Positions 21,922-27,821 of a stretch of 27,821 nucleotides of DNA are shown here, in pieces. A program made the position numbers and the translations under genes. Position 1 is the stretch's first letter, and each line of letters opens with the position of its first letter. Below the pieces are notes generated by a model, which was not told the origin of the DNA, did no database searches, and saw nothing but the letters and a program-made list of their open reading frames with translations. The stretch is from JBAZGH01 sp041652935 (GTDB lineage: Bacteria > Patescibacteriota > Patescibacteriia > Patescibacteriales > XYC2-FULL-47-12). The DNA lies in NCBI GenBank assembly GCA_041652935.1, contig JBAZGH010000009.1:1-27821 (forward strand), given 5' to 3'.

Positions 21922-22046
21922 ATTTTCAATTTCTAATTTTCAATTTTCAAACAATTTTTAATTACCAAATGTTTTAAATACGACGTCGTGTTTAAAAATT
22001 AATAAATTTGGTAATTGTTTAAAAATTAGAAATTGAAAATTATTTA
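21922..22046. repeat. CAATTTTCAATTT-word palindrome upstream of tRNA-Ala
   Basis: The left arm AATTTTCAATTTCTAATTTT is answered by AAAAATTAGAAATTGAAAATT. Inner TTACCAAAT/ATTTGGTAA pair around a central ACGACGTCGT. The central GTCGTGTTT partly matches the CGTCATGTTTGGCATTT core at 7845 and 15445. Confidence 0.8.
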
Positions 22047-22047
22047 C

Positions 22048-22120
22048 GGGCCTGTAGCTCATCTGGTAGAGCGCTACGTTCGCATCGTAGAGGCAAGGAG
22101 TTCGAGTCTCCTCAGGTCCA
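22048..22120 (+). tRNA. tRNA-Ala (CGC)
   Basis: Acceptor GGGCCTG/CAGGTCC includes the G3-U70 wobble pair that marks alanine tRNAs. D-arm GCTC-GAGC, anticodon loop TTCGCAT with anticodon CGC (22081-22083), T-arm AGGAG-TTCGAGT-CTCCT, discriminator A. CCA is not encoded. It reads GCG codons. Confidence 0.95.
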
Positions 22121-22126
22121 CTATCT

Positions 22127-22202
22127 CGGGCTGTAGCGCAGATGGTAGCGCGCATCGTTCGGGTCGATGAGGTCGCTGGTTCAAATCCAGTCAGCCCGAC
22201 CA
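22127..22202 (+). tRNA. tRNA-Pro (CGG), CCA encoded
   Basis: Acceptor CGGGCTG/CAGCCCG, D-stem GCGC/GCGC, anticodon stem CATCG/CGATG with loop TTCGGGT and anticodon CGG (22160-22162), T-arm GCTGG-TTCAAAT-CCAGT, discriminator A at 22199 and encoded CCA at 22200-22202. Six bases separate it from tRNA-Ala, so the two are probably co-transcribed. Confidence 0.95.
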
Positions 22203-22305
22203 AGTTAGACATTTTGAAAATTCAGAGGCAAAGTCGATGTGGAAAAATATTGTGGCCGAAGAGCTCAAACCGAAAGAGCATTTTATTAAATTTTATGATT
22301 AATCA

Positions 22306-22394
22306 AGCCACAAATCAACAAATCCAATACAAATATTACAAATTGGATTCATAATTATTTGTAATATACGTTGTGGATTTGTTGATTTGTGGCT
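22306..22394. repeat. Near-perfect 38-bp-arm palindrome upstream of the MazG-like gene
   Basis: Arms 22306-22343 and 22357-22394 pair over AGCCACAAATCAACAAATCC and again over ATTACAAAT, with a few mismatches between, around a 13-nt loop. ACAAAT words link it to 743-807 and 2225-2350. The stretch 22203-22305 before it holds no gene I can support. Confidence 0.88.
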
Positions 22395-22402
22395 ATAACA
22401 AT

Positions 22403-22732
22403 ATGACATTTAATGAATATCAAAAAGAATCGCGCAAGACTGCGATTTATCCCAACACCGGTAATAATATGATTTACCCAGTGCTGGGTTTAGTGGGCGA
22501 ATCCGGAGAGGTGGCGGAAAAAATGAAAAAAATTTTGCGTGATGATTCCGGAAAAGTAAGTGAAGAAAAAAGAGAAGAAATTAAAAAAGAGTTGGGGGAT
22601 GTTATGTGGTATATTGCGCAAATTGCGACTGAATTAGGTGTAGAATTGGAAGAAGTTGCCGCCAAGAATTTAGAAAAACTACTTTCTCGAATGGAGCGCG
22701 GAAAATTAGGGGGTAGCGGGGATAATAGATAG
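22403..22732 (+). CDS. MazG-like nucleotide pyrophosphohydrolase
   Basis: All-alpha NTP pyrophosphatase, probably clearing aberrant or excess nucleotides. The protein is 109 residues from the ATG at 22403 (MTFNEYQKESRKTAIYP). Metal-binding motifs are GESGEVAEKMKK (E-x-x-E) and KKELGDVMWYIAQIATEL (E-x-x-D), in the single-domain MazG-like/dCTPase-like order. A GTG at 22373 in frame would add ten residues encoded by the right arm of the palindrome, so it is rejected as start. The Gly-rich tail (LGGSGDNR) is poorly conserved in type. Substrate is not predictable. Confidence 0.88.
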   Translation: MTFNEYQKESRKTAIYPNTGNNMIYPVLGLVGESGEVAEKMKKILRDDSGKVSEEKREEIKKELGDVMWYIAQIATELGVELEEVAAKNLEKLLSRMERGKLGGSGDNR

Positions 22733-22746
22733 CAAGTAAAATAAAA

Positions 22747-22768
22747 ATCCCGGACATTTGTTCGGGAT
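22747..22768 (-). terminator. Terminator of the 22777-23175 gene
   Basis: Arms ATCCCGGAC and GTTCGGGAT (one G-T pair) around ATTT. On the minus strand the stem is followed by TTTTTATTTT. It lies 8 bp past the stop of the membrane-protein gene and also between convergent genes. Confidence 0.85.
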
Positions 22769-22776
22769 GGGCTATG

Positions 22777-23175
22777 TCATATCCAAAGGGCGGGTGATTG
22801 TATCAATAATCCGGGTATAAACAGGGCAATTGAAATGTCCCTTATTTTTTCGGCGGTAGATTGGATGCCCGGAGGCATCCCTCGCCCAAGTTTTGGAATC
22901 AACGAAACAAAGAACAGGATAGTAGACGCAAGAGTGAGAAGAATTCCGGTCACTGAGAAAAAATTGAAGCCGACAGAATAAATATAGGGTATCTCAGCAA
23001 CCCAAAACAATGCCGCGCTCCACAACAAAGCCCTTTTCCGCAATCCTCTTTCCTCGGGTTCCATGTTTCTTTTTAAGGAATTATTCCAAAGAAAAAAGAG
23101 AACAAAAGAGGGGGTGAAAAACAAAACAGCGCAGAAAAGCGCCGGCAGGGAAATTCCCTCTTTAAATCCAAACAT
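22777..23175 (-). CDS. Small membrane protein of unknown function
   Basis: 132 residues with four likely membrane helices (about 9-29, 48-68, 71-93, 113-131) joined by a basic/acidic loop (NNSLKRNMEPEERGLRKR). No family recognised and no catalytic motif. It stands out from its neighbours in three ways: a strong Shine-Dalgarno (AAAGGAG, 7 nt before the ATG), its own well-formed terminator, and a visibly higher GC content with few A/T-ending codons. It also has no repeat words on either side. Recent acquisition, or a gene that needs strong initiation, would explain this. Confidence 0.75.
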   Translation of the reverse strand: MFGFKEGISLPALFCAVLFFTPSFVLFFLWNNSLKRNMEPEERGLRKRALLWSAALFWVAEIPYIYSVGFNFFSVTGILLTLASTILFFVSLIPKLGRGMPPGIQSTAEKIRDISIALFIPGLLIQSPALWI

Positions 23176-23214
23176 GGCAAGCTCCTTTCAACAATTTCGG
23201 ATATAATATTAATT

Positions 23215-23242
23215 ATTTAAACATATTTTATTAATTTGTCAA
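23215..23242 (-). promoter_or_regulatory. Promoter for the small membrane protein gene
   Basis: On the minus strand a perfect TTGACA (23237-23242), 16 bp, then TGTTTAAAT with TTAAAT at 23215-23220 (extended, weak -10). The -35 abuts the ATG of the divergent DUF167 gene. Confidence 0.5.
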
Positions 23243-23243
23243 T

Positions 23244-23510
23244 ATGCTGACCAAATTTAAAAAACAATTACGGCAAGACGGCGAATTATATTTGAAAATT
23301 AAAGCGCATCCCAATTCTCCCAAAACAGAAGTTAAGGATATCCTAGAAGATGATGCCGTTAAGATTAATATAGCGGCGACTCCGGAGAAAAATAAAGCAA
23401 ATACAGAACTGGTAAAATTTTTAGCTAAAGAGTTTGATGTTAATCAAGATAGTATTGTTATAATAGGTGGAAGAGCAGAGAGGATTAAATTGGTTAAAGT
23501 AAAAATATAA
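23244..23510 (+). CDS. DUF167/YggU family protein
   Basis: 88 residues matching the small DUF167 fold: LYLKIKAHPNSPKTEV, DDAVKINIAATPEKNKANTELVKFLAKEF and VIIGGRAERIKLVKV, with the PxxxKAN and GxxxRxK signatures. It is widespread, of unknown molecular function, and often beside cell-envelope or pyrroline-carboxylate reductase genes. It is the first gene of the rightward run that continues with uppS, 106 bp on. No Shine-Dalgarno is visible. Confidence 0.9.
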   Translation: MLTKFKKQLRQDGELYLKIKAHPNSPKTEVKDILEDDAVKINIAATPEKNKANTELVKFLAKEFDVNQDSIVIIGGRAERIKLVKVKI

Positions 23511-23513
23511 TGC

Positions 23514-23605
23514 AAATCTGCAAATTTATTCAAATGCCTCAAATTATATAAATGCGAATAATTTGCATAAAAATATTTGAAGCATTTGCATAAATTTGAG
23601 GATTT
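23514..23605. repeat. CAAATTTATTCAAATG-word palindrome between DUF167 and uppS
   Basis: Arms 23514-23544 and 23575-23605 match at 27 of 31 positions as reverse complements. The loop itself contains further ATGCAAATTATTCG words. Confidence 0.82.
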
Positions 23606-23616
23606 GAATTATTTTT

Positions 23617-24321
23617 ATGAATGAAGAAAATAAGAAAAAAATTCCTACCCATATTGGATTAATTATCGACGGCAACCGGCGCTGGGCGCGAGAGAGGAAT
23701 TTGCCAACGCTTGAGGGGCACTTCAAAGGATATGAAAAATTAAAATATTCTTTAGATTGGTTTTTTTTGCGCGGAGTAAAAGTTTTATCCGCCTATATGT
23801 TTTCAACCGAGAATTGGAAGCGGGACAAAAAAGAAGTTGACTATTTAATGCAATTAGCAGGCGACAGGATAAAAGAGGATTTAGACGAGATGCATAAAAA
23901 AGATTATAGAATAGTTTTTAGCGGCCGGTTAGAGGAACTTCCGGGAGAGTTGCCGGAATTGTATGACAACGCGGTGCAAAAAACAAAAAATAATGCCTCG
24001 GGAATTTTTAATATCTGTTTTAATTACGGCGGTCGGCCGGAATTAATAGACGCGATAAAAAAAATAGTTAAAAATGGTTTAACCGAAGAGCAGATTCACG
24101 AAGGAATAATCAGAAAGTATTTATATAACGGCCAGCTGCCCGACCCGGATATAATAGTCCGAACCAGCGGGGAACAGCGCATCTCGGGATTTTTATTATG
24201 GCAGGCGGCTTATTCTGAATTTTTATTTTTAAAAAAGTACTGGCCGGAGTTTGAAGAGATGGACGTAGTCCATATAATTGAGGAGTATAATAATAGGGAG
24301 AGGAGGTTTGGGGGGAATTAA
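23617..24321 (+). CDS. uppS: Undecaprenyl diphosphate synthase (cis-prenyltransferase)
   Basis: Condenses isopentenyl diphosphate units onto farnesyl diphosphate to make the C55 carrier lipid for peptidoglycan and surface glycans. The 234-residue protein has the diagnostic HIGLIIDGNRRWA (12-24, catalytic D18), GHFKGYEKLK, SAYMFSTENWKR, FNICFNYGGRPEL, and RTSGEQRISGFLLWQAAYSE followed by NRERRFGG. All key residues are present. The context is coherent: rarA aside, the next genes are glycosyltransferases that could use the product. Confidence 0.96.
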   Translation: MNEENKKKIPTHIGLIIDGNRRWARERNLPTLEGHFKGYEKLKYSLDWFFLRGVKVLSAYMFSTENWKRDKKEVDYLMQLAGDRIKEDLDEMHKKDYRIVFSGRLEELPGELPELYDNAVQKTKNNASGIFNICFNYGGRPELIDAIKKIVKNGLTEEQIHEGIIRKYLYNGQLPDPDIIVRTSGEQRISGFLLWQAAYSEFLFLKKYWPEFEEMDVVHIIEEYNNRERRFGGN

Positions 24322-24380
24322 AATTTAATTTTCAATTACCAATTTACAATTTTTAATCAATGACCAATAACCAATTTTCA
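24322..24380. repeat. AATTTTCAATTACC / CCAATAA-word array spanning the rarA start
   Basis: AATTTTCAATTACCAATTTAC words run into ATGACCAATAACCAATTTTC, which contains the rarA start codon and first codons. It is the same family as 9351-9385 and 21922-22046. Confidence 0.7.
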
Positions 24381-25562
24381 AAATATAACGTGCCACTGGC
24401 CGATAGAATGCGCCCAAAAACATTAGAAGATTTTGTGGGGCAGGAAAATATCATCGGTCCGGGAAAAATTTTGCGCCAGGCAATTGAGGGGGATAATATC
24501 CCTTCTATTATTTTTTGGGGGCCTCCGGGGTGCGGAAAAACTACTTTGGCGCGCATTATCGCCCAAAAGACCAAGGCTGAATTTTGTCAAATCAGCGCGG
24601 TAACCAGCGGAGTAAAAGATATAAGGAAAATTGTCGGTGGGGCGGAAATGAGTTTGCGGTTGGGTATTGGGACAATTCTTTTTATTGATGAAATTCATCG
24701 TTTTAATAAATCTCAGCAAGACGCGCTTTTACCGCATGTAGAACGGGGGATTATCACATTAATCGGCGCTACAACTGAAAATCCCTCATTTGAAGTTAAT
24801 TCAGCTTTGCTTTCCCGCTGTCGGGTTTTTGTTTTGGGAAAATTAACAGCTGAACATATAAAGAAATTATCGGGGCGAGCATTAAAAACTGTATCGGATT
24901 TGAAAAATGTAAAAATAAAAGATGATGCTTTGCAATTTTTAGGCGATATGTCAGATGGGGATGCTAGGGTTGCATTAAACGCTTTAGAATTTGCCAGTCA
25001 GGTGGCAAAGAAGATTGATAAAAAAATAATTGAACAAGCTTTGCAAAAATCATTAGCTTATGATAAAGCCGGCGAGGAGCATTATAATATTATTTCCGCC
25101 TTGCATAAGTCAATGCGCGGTTCTGACGCGGACGCCGCGTTGTACTATCTGGCGCGAATGCTGGAGGGAGGGGAAGACCCGCTGTACATTGCCCGGCGCT
25201 TAATCAGATTTGCTTCCGAAGATATTGGCATCGCCAATTCTTTTGCCCTGGAGCAGGCCGTGGCCGCTTACAACGCCTGTCATTATATAGGGATGCCGGA
25301 GTGCAGCGTTAATTTGGCGCAGGCGGTCGCCTATATGGCTAAAAGCAAAAAAAGCAACGAACTATATACCGCTTACGGAAAAGCGCAGGCGGATGTAAAA
25401 CAGTACGGCGCCCTGCCGGTGCCATTGCATATCAGGAACGCGCCGACCAAATTAATGAAAGAATTAAATTACGGAAAAGGTTATAAATACTCGCCGGAAT
25501 ATGGTTATAAAGAAAAGCAGGAGTATTTTCCAGATAAATTAAAAGGAAGAAGATATTTATGA
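24360..25562 (+). CDS. rarA: Replication-associated recombination ATPase RarA (MgsA)
   Basis: AAA+ clamp-loader-like ATPase acting at stalled forks. Of the 400 residues, the AAA+ core opens at PLADRMRPKTLEDFVGQENI. Walker A is GPPGCGKTT (54-62), Walker B ILFIDEIHRFNKSQQDALLP (106-125), sensor 1 GATTENPSFEVNSALLSRCR (137-156) with the Arg finger. The C-terminal tetramerisation part has HKSMRGSDADAALYYLARML, DIGIANSFAL and the ending GYKYSPEYGYKEKQEYFPDKL. The first seven residues (MTNNQFS) are encoded by a repeat. The TGA stop overlaps the ATG of the next gene. Confidence 0.96.
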   Translation: MTNNQFSKYNVPLADRMRPKTLEDFVGQENIIGPGKILRQAIEGDNIPSIIFWGPPGCGKTTLARIIAQKTKAEFCQISAVTSGVKDIRKIVGGAEMSLRLGIGTILFIDEIHRFNKSQQDALLPHVERGIITLIGATTENPSFEVNSALLSRCRVFVLGKLTAEHIKKLSGRALKTVSDLKNVKIKDDALQFLGDMSDGDARVALNALEFASQVAKKIDKKIIEQALQKSLAYDKAGEEHYNIISALHKSMRGSDADAALYYLARMLEGGEDPLYIARRLIRFASEDIGIANSFALEQAVAAYNACHYIGMPECSVNLAQAVAYMAKSKKSNELYTAYGKAQADVKQYGALPVPLHIRNAPTKLMKELNYGKGYKYSPEYGYKEKQEYFPDKLKGRRYL

Positions 25563-26770
25563 AAATAGCATTAATAGTTTCAACTTTCCCGCCCTACAAA
25601 GGCGGTATGGGCAACAGCGCTTATGAAATAGCGAAGATTTTAAGTATGGAAAATGAGGTGACGGTATTAACTACTCTTTGTCATTGCGAGCGAAGTGAAA
25701 CGGAGCGAAGCAATCCCGACGACGAGATTGCCACGTTGCTCCCTTCGGTCGCTCCTCGCAATGACAAAATGGTAGTAGAACGCATTAAACCGACCTGGAA
25801 AATAGGCAATGGGGCAGTGCTGTTAAAATTATGGCGTAAGCTAAAAGAATTTGATGTTGTTTATTTGCATTACCCTTTTTACGGCACGGCGGAAATTGTC
25901 TGGCTTTATAAACTATTGCATCCCAAGACAAAGTTGATAATTCATTTTCATATGGACACTCCTAATCTAAAATGGTGGGGAAAAATTTTAAGCTTGCCGT
26001 CGCGGATGATAAAAAATAGTTTGATGCAACGGGCGGATAAAATTATCAGCGCGTCGCTGGATTACGTTGCCCATTCCAGCATCAGGGAAGTCTGGAAAAA
26101 ATATCCGGCTAAATTCGTGGAAATTCCCTTCGGCGTGCATTTGGATAAATTCCACGTATTGCCGCACGATATTCTGGAATTGCAGAATTTGCGCCAAAAA
26201 CATGGAATAGGAGAAAAGGACAGAATAATTTTGTTCGTTGGCGGTCTAGACCAGGCGCATAGGTTTAAGGGAGTAGATATATTGTTGCAGGCGATATCTA
26301 ATATTAAATATTCAATATTAAATATTAAAATAATTATAGTCGGTGATGGAGATTTACGCGAAGAATATAAAAATCAAGCGCATAAGTTAGGCATTGATAA
26401 AAGTGTTATTTTTGCCGGCCGAGTGGCAGATGAAGAATTGGTTTTGCATTATAATTTAGCGGATATTTTTGTTTTACCGTCTATTGATAAGAGCGAAGCA
26501 TTTGGCATGGTTTTAGTTGAAACAATGGCTTGCGGAGTGCCGGTGATGGCCTCAAATTTACCGGGCGTGCGCAGTGTGTTTGAAAACGGAGTGCAGGGTT
26601 ATACGGTCGCGCCGAATAGTGAAAGGCATTTGCGCGCCAAACTTGAGGAATATTTAAAGTATCCGCAAAGGCGGTGGAAGATGGGGCGGGCGGCTAGGGA
26701 ATTAGTGGAAAAAAGATATGATTGGGAAAAAATAGCGAAAAATATAAAGGACGTTTTTAATAAAATATGA
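25559..26770 (+). CDS. GT4-family glycosyltransferase
   Basis: Retaining nucleotide-sugar-dependent glycosyltransferase, probably for a surface polysaccharide. The 403-residue protein has an N-terminal Rossmann half (MKIALIVSTFPPYKGGMGNS) and a C-terminal half with ILFVGGLDQAHRFKGVDILL, IIIVGDGDLREEY, VIFAGRVADEEL and the E-x7-E donor motif in SEAFGMVLVETMACGVPVMAS. Residues 41-70 are encoded by a 90-bp palindromic element that reads through in frame (25678-25767). A second AT-rich repeat lies under YSILNIK (26296-26332). The sugar specificity is unknown. ATGA overlaps with rarA before it and with the next glycosyltransferase after it suggest translational coupling. Confidence 0.9.
   Translation: MKIALIVSTFPPYKGGMGNSAYEIAKILSMENEVTVLTTLCHCERSETERSNPDDEIATLLPSVAPRNDKMVVERIKPTWKIGNGAVLLKLWRKLKEFDVVYLHYPFYGTAEIVWLYKLLHPKTKLIIHFHMDTPNLKWWGKILSLPSRMIKNSLMQRADKIISASLDYVAHSSIREVWKKYPAKFVEIPFGVHLDKFHVLPHDILELQNLRQKHGIGEKDRIILFVGGLDQAHRFKGVDILLQAISNIKYSILNIKIIIVGDGDLREEYKNQAHKLGIDKSVIFAGRVADEELVLHYNLADIFVLPSIDKSEAFGMVLVETMACGVPVMASNLPGVRSVFENGVQGYTVAPNSERHLRAKLEEYLKYPQRRWKMGRAARELVEKRYDWEKIAKNIKDVFNKI
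25678..25767. repeat. 90-bp TTGTCATTGCGAG palindromic element inside a glycosyltransferase gene
   Basis: Terminal arms TTGTCATTGCGAG (25678-25690) and CTCGCAATGACAA (25755-25767) are exact reverse complements. Interior GAGCGAAGTGAAACGGAGCG and CTCCCTTCGGTCGCTCC also pair in part. Length 90 is divisible by three, and no stop occurs in the used frame. This end sequence is common to dispersed palindromes of many bacterial genomes. Confidence 0.9.
26296..26332. repeat. AATATTAAATATT-word repeat in the same glycosyltransferase gene
   Basis: TAATATTAAATATTCAATAT followed by TAAATATTAAAAT: repeated and self-complementary words between the codons for LLQAIS and IIIVGDG. It encodes the NIKYSILNIK stretch. 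Confidence 0.6.
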
Positions 26771-27821
26771 AAATAGCTTTAATCAACAATTTATATAAGC
26801 CATACGCGCGTGGCGGGGCGGAAAGAGTCGCAGAAACGATTATTAATGAGTTAGCGAAGCAAAAACACGAAGTGGCCGTTATCGCATCCAAACCGTTTTT
26901 TGGCAAAAAAATAGTATTTAATAATAAATACTTAATGTTAAATATTTATTTTTGGAATATTATCAGCTATTACAACCTCGGCAAACTGCCAAAAATATTC
27001 CGGCCGCTTTGGCATTTAATAAATATATTTAATTTACAAAGTTATTTTAAAGTTAAAAAGATTTTAAAAACCGAAAAGCCAGATTTAGTCATGACGCATA
27101 ATTTAACGGGCGTGGGATTTTTAACGCCGTTGGCGATCGGGCGTTCTGGTGTTAAAACCGCCTCCGCAGAGTTTCGGCGAGTCAAGCATATTCATACGTT
27201 GCACGACATTCAATTAATTCATCCGTCCGGTTTAATATTTGTTAATCAGGAAAATAAAATCAACAGCGTGTTCGCTAAAATTTATCAAGCAATAAATAAA
27301 AAATTATTTGCAAGCGTAGATGTTGTAATTTCGCCGTCAGAGTGGCTTATTAACGAGCATGTGAAGCGGGGATTTTTTAAAGATAGTAAAAAAGTGGTAA
27401 TGCGGAATCCGATTAAGACCTCCCCCAGCCCCTCCTTGGTAAGGAGAGGAGATGACGACGGTAAATTTATTTTTCTGTACGTCGGGCAGGTTGAAAAGCA
27501 TAAGGGGATAGATGTGCTATTGCGATCTTCTGCAAAATTAAAAGAGCAGAATGTATTATGGATTGTTGGAGATGGAGGCGAAAGTCAAAAGTCAAAAGTC
27601 AAAAGTCAAAAGTTAGGATTAGATAATATAAAATTTCTAGGACAAAAGAGTTCCATAGAAATAGAGGAATTAATGCAAAAAGCAGATTGTTTAGTGGTGC
27701 CGTCGCTGTGTTATGAAAATCAGCCCACAGTTATAATTGAAGCCAAGCAAAATAATTTGCCGGTAATCGCCAGCGATATTGGCGGAATTCCGGAATTGCT
27801 TGAGGAAAAGTTTTTATTTAA
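26767..27821 (+). CDS. GT4-family glycosyltransferase (3' end beyond window)
   Basis: Starts inside the previous gene's stop (ATGA) and stays open for 351 codons plus two bases to the right edge. N-terminus MKIALINNLYKPYARGGAER with the glycine-rich loop, DLVMTHNLTGVGFLTPLAI, IHTLHDIQLIHPSG, VVISPSEWLINEHVKRGF. C-terminal half FLYVGQVEKHKGIDVLL, LWIVGDGGES, IKFLGQK and the start of the donor motif VVPSLCYENQPTVIIEAKQN, IASDIGGIPEL. Three stretches look repeat-derived: RSGVKTASAEFRR (about 27140-27175), TSPSPSLVRRGD (27418-27454) and SQKSKVKSQK (27581-27615). Probably acts with the preceding enzyme on one glycan. Confidence 0.88.
   Translation, partial: MKIALINNLYKPYARGGAERVAETIINELAKQKHEVAVIASKPFFGKKIVFNNKYLMLNIYFWNIISYYNLGKLPKIFRPLWHLINIFNLQSYFKVKKILKTEKPDLVMTHNLTGVGFLTPLAIGRSGVKTASAEFRRVKHIHTLHDIQLIHPSGLIFVNQENKINSVFAKIYQAINKKLFASVDVVISPSEWLINEHVKRGFFKDSKKVVMRNPIKTSPSPSLVRRGDDDGKFIFLYVGQVEKHKGIDVLLRSSAKLKEQNVLWIVGDGGESQKSKVKSQKLGLDNIKFLGQKSSIEIEELMQKADCLVVPSLCYENQPTVIIEAKQNNLPVIASDIGGIPELLEEKFLF
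27418..27454. repeat. C-rich/GGAGAGGAG palindrome inside a glycosyltransferase gene
   Basis: ACCTCCCCCAGCCCCTCCTT, then GGTAAGGAGAGGAGATG. CTCCTT pairs with AAGGAG, and outer C-rich and G-rich ends pair in part. Related to 1909-1945. Confidence 0.7.
27581..27615. repeat. Five tandem AAAGTCA heptamers inside a glycosyltransferase gene
   Basis: AAAGTCA at 27581, 27588, 27595 and 27602, then AAAGTTA at 27609. It encodes SQKSKVKSQKL between the VGDGG motif and the next conserved strand. Confidence 0.92.

Noticed and set aside
21958..22212. Minus-strand open frame reading GLTGFEPATSSTRT
   Set aside because: This is the well-known spurious translation across the antisense of tRNA genes; it covers tRNA-Ala and tRNA-Pro. 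The plus-strand frame at 22142-22354 is rejected for the same reason.
22203..22305. Short gene after tRNA-Pro
   Set aside because: No frame with a plausible start and protein-like composition; the sequence leads into the palindrome at 22306.
25545..26770. Recoded UGA (Gly) genetic code
   Set aside because: rarA and the first glycosyltransferase end at UGA exactly where their families end, overlapping the next ATG. No in-frame UGA is needed elsewhere.

Overview
The window looks like chromosomal core sequence from a Patescibacteria/CPR-type bacterium, most likely of the Parcubacteria group. The basis is AT-rich DNA, compact housekeeping genes with long A-tails between them, almost no Shine-Dalgarno sequences, and a gene set typical of these genomes (DUF3048 protein, RicT/PSP1 next to tsf, HD-domain CCA enzyme, MazG-like pyrophosphohydrolase, paired GT4 glycosyltransferases). 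Ribosomal protein L1 is present, so the lineage is not one of those that lost L1. UGA is used as a stop (rarA, first glycosyltransferase), so the SR1/Gracilibacteria UGA-Gly code does not apply. The lineage assignment is inference; no 16S gene is visible.

Layout. 1-4371 (minus): gyrB, then secE-nusG-rplK-rplA, the last running off the left edge. 4741-9043 (plus): an unknown membrane-anchored protein, rodA, rplY and a DUF3048 protein. 9061-11547 (minus): rpmE-prfA-prmC, a translation-termination cluster that holds RF1 and the enzyme that methylates it. 11847-15377 (plus): rpsB-tsf-ricT and gap. 15517-19301 (minus): a 2-hydroxyacid dehydrogenase, then a metallophosphoesterase-glnA-small protein cluster; a tRNA-Val lies on the plus strand between them. 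19426-22732 (plus): cca, a cyclophilin lipoprotein, tRNA-Ala, tRNA-Pro and a MazG-like gene. 22777-23175 (minus): a small membrane protein with its own terminator. 23244 to the right edge (plus): DUF167 protein, uppS, rarA and two overlapping glycosyltransferases. RodA, UppS and the glycosyltransferases point to envelope building; most of the rest is translation.

The striking feature is repetitive DNA rather than any one gene. Nearly every intergenic gap holds short AT-rich words, often with 7-nt periodicity, arranged as tandem arrays or as two arms of a large palindrome. Several word families occur, and a second class consists of GC-richer palindromic elements. Both classes also lie inside genes, always in frame: prmC and cca appear to carry three insertions each, the two glycosyltransferases carry several, and a tRNA carries one in its D-loop. 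Elsewhere the repeats supply start codons, stop codons or protein termini (rodA, rarA, rpsB, the DUF3048 gene and prmC). This resembles cyanobacterial heptanucleotide STRRs combined with Rickettsia-type palindromic elements, and it is the best candidate for an undescribed system here.
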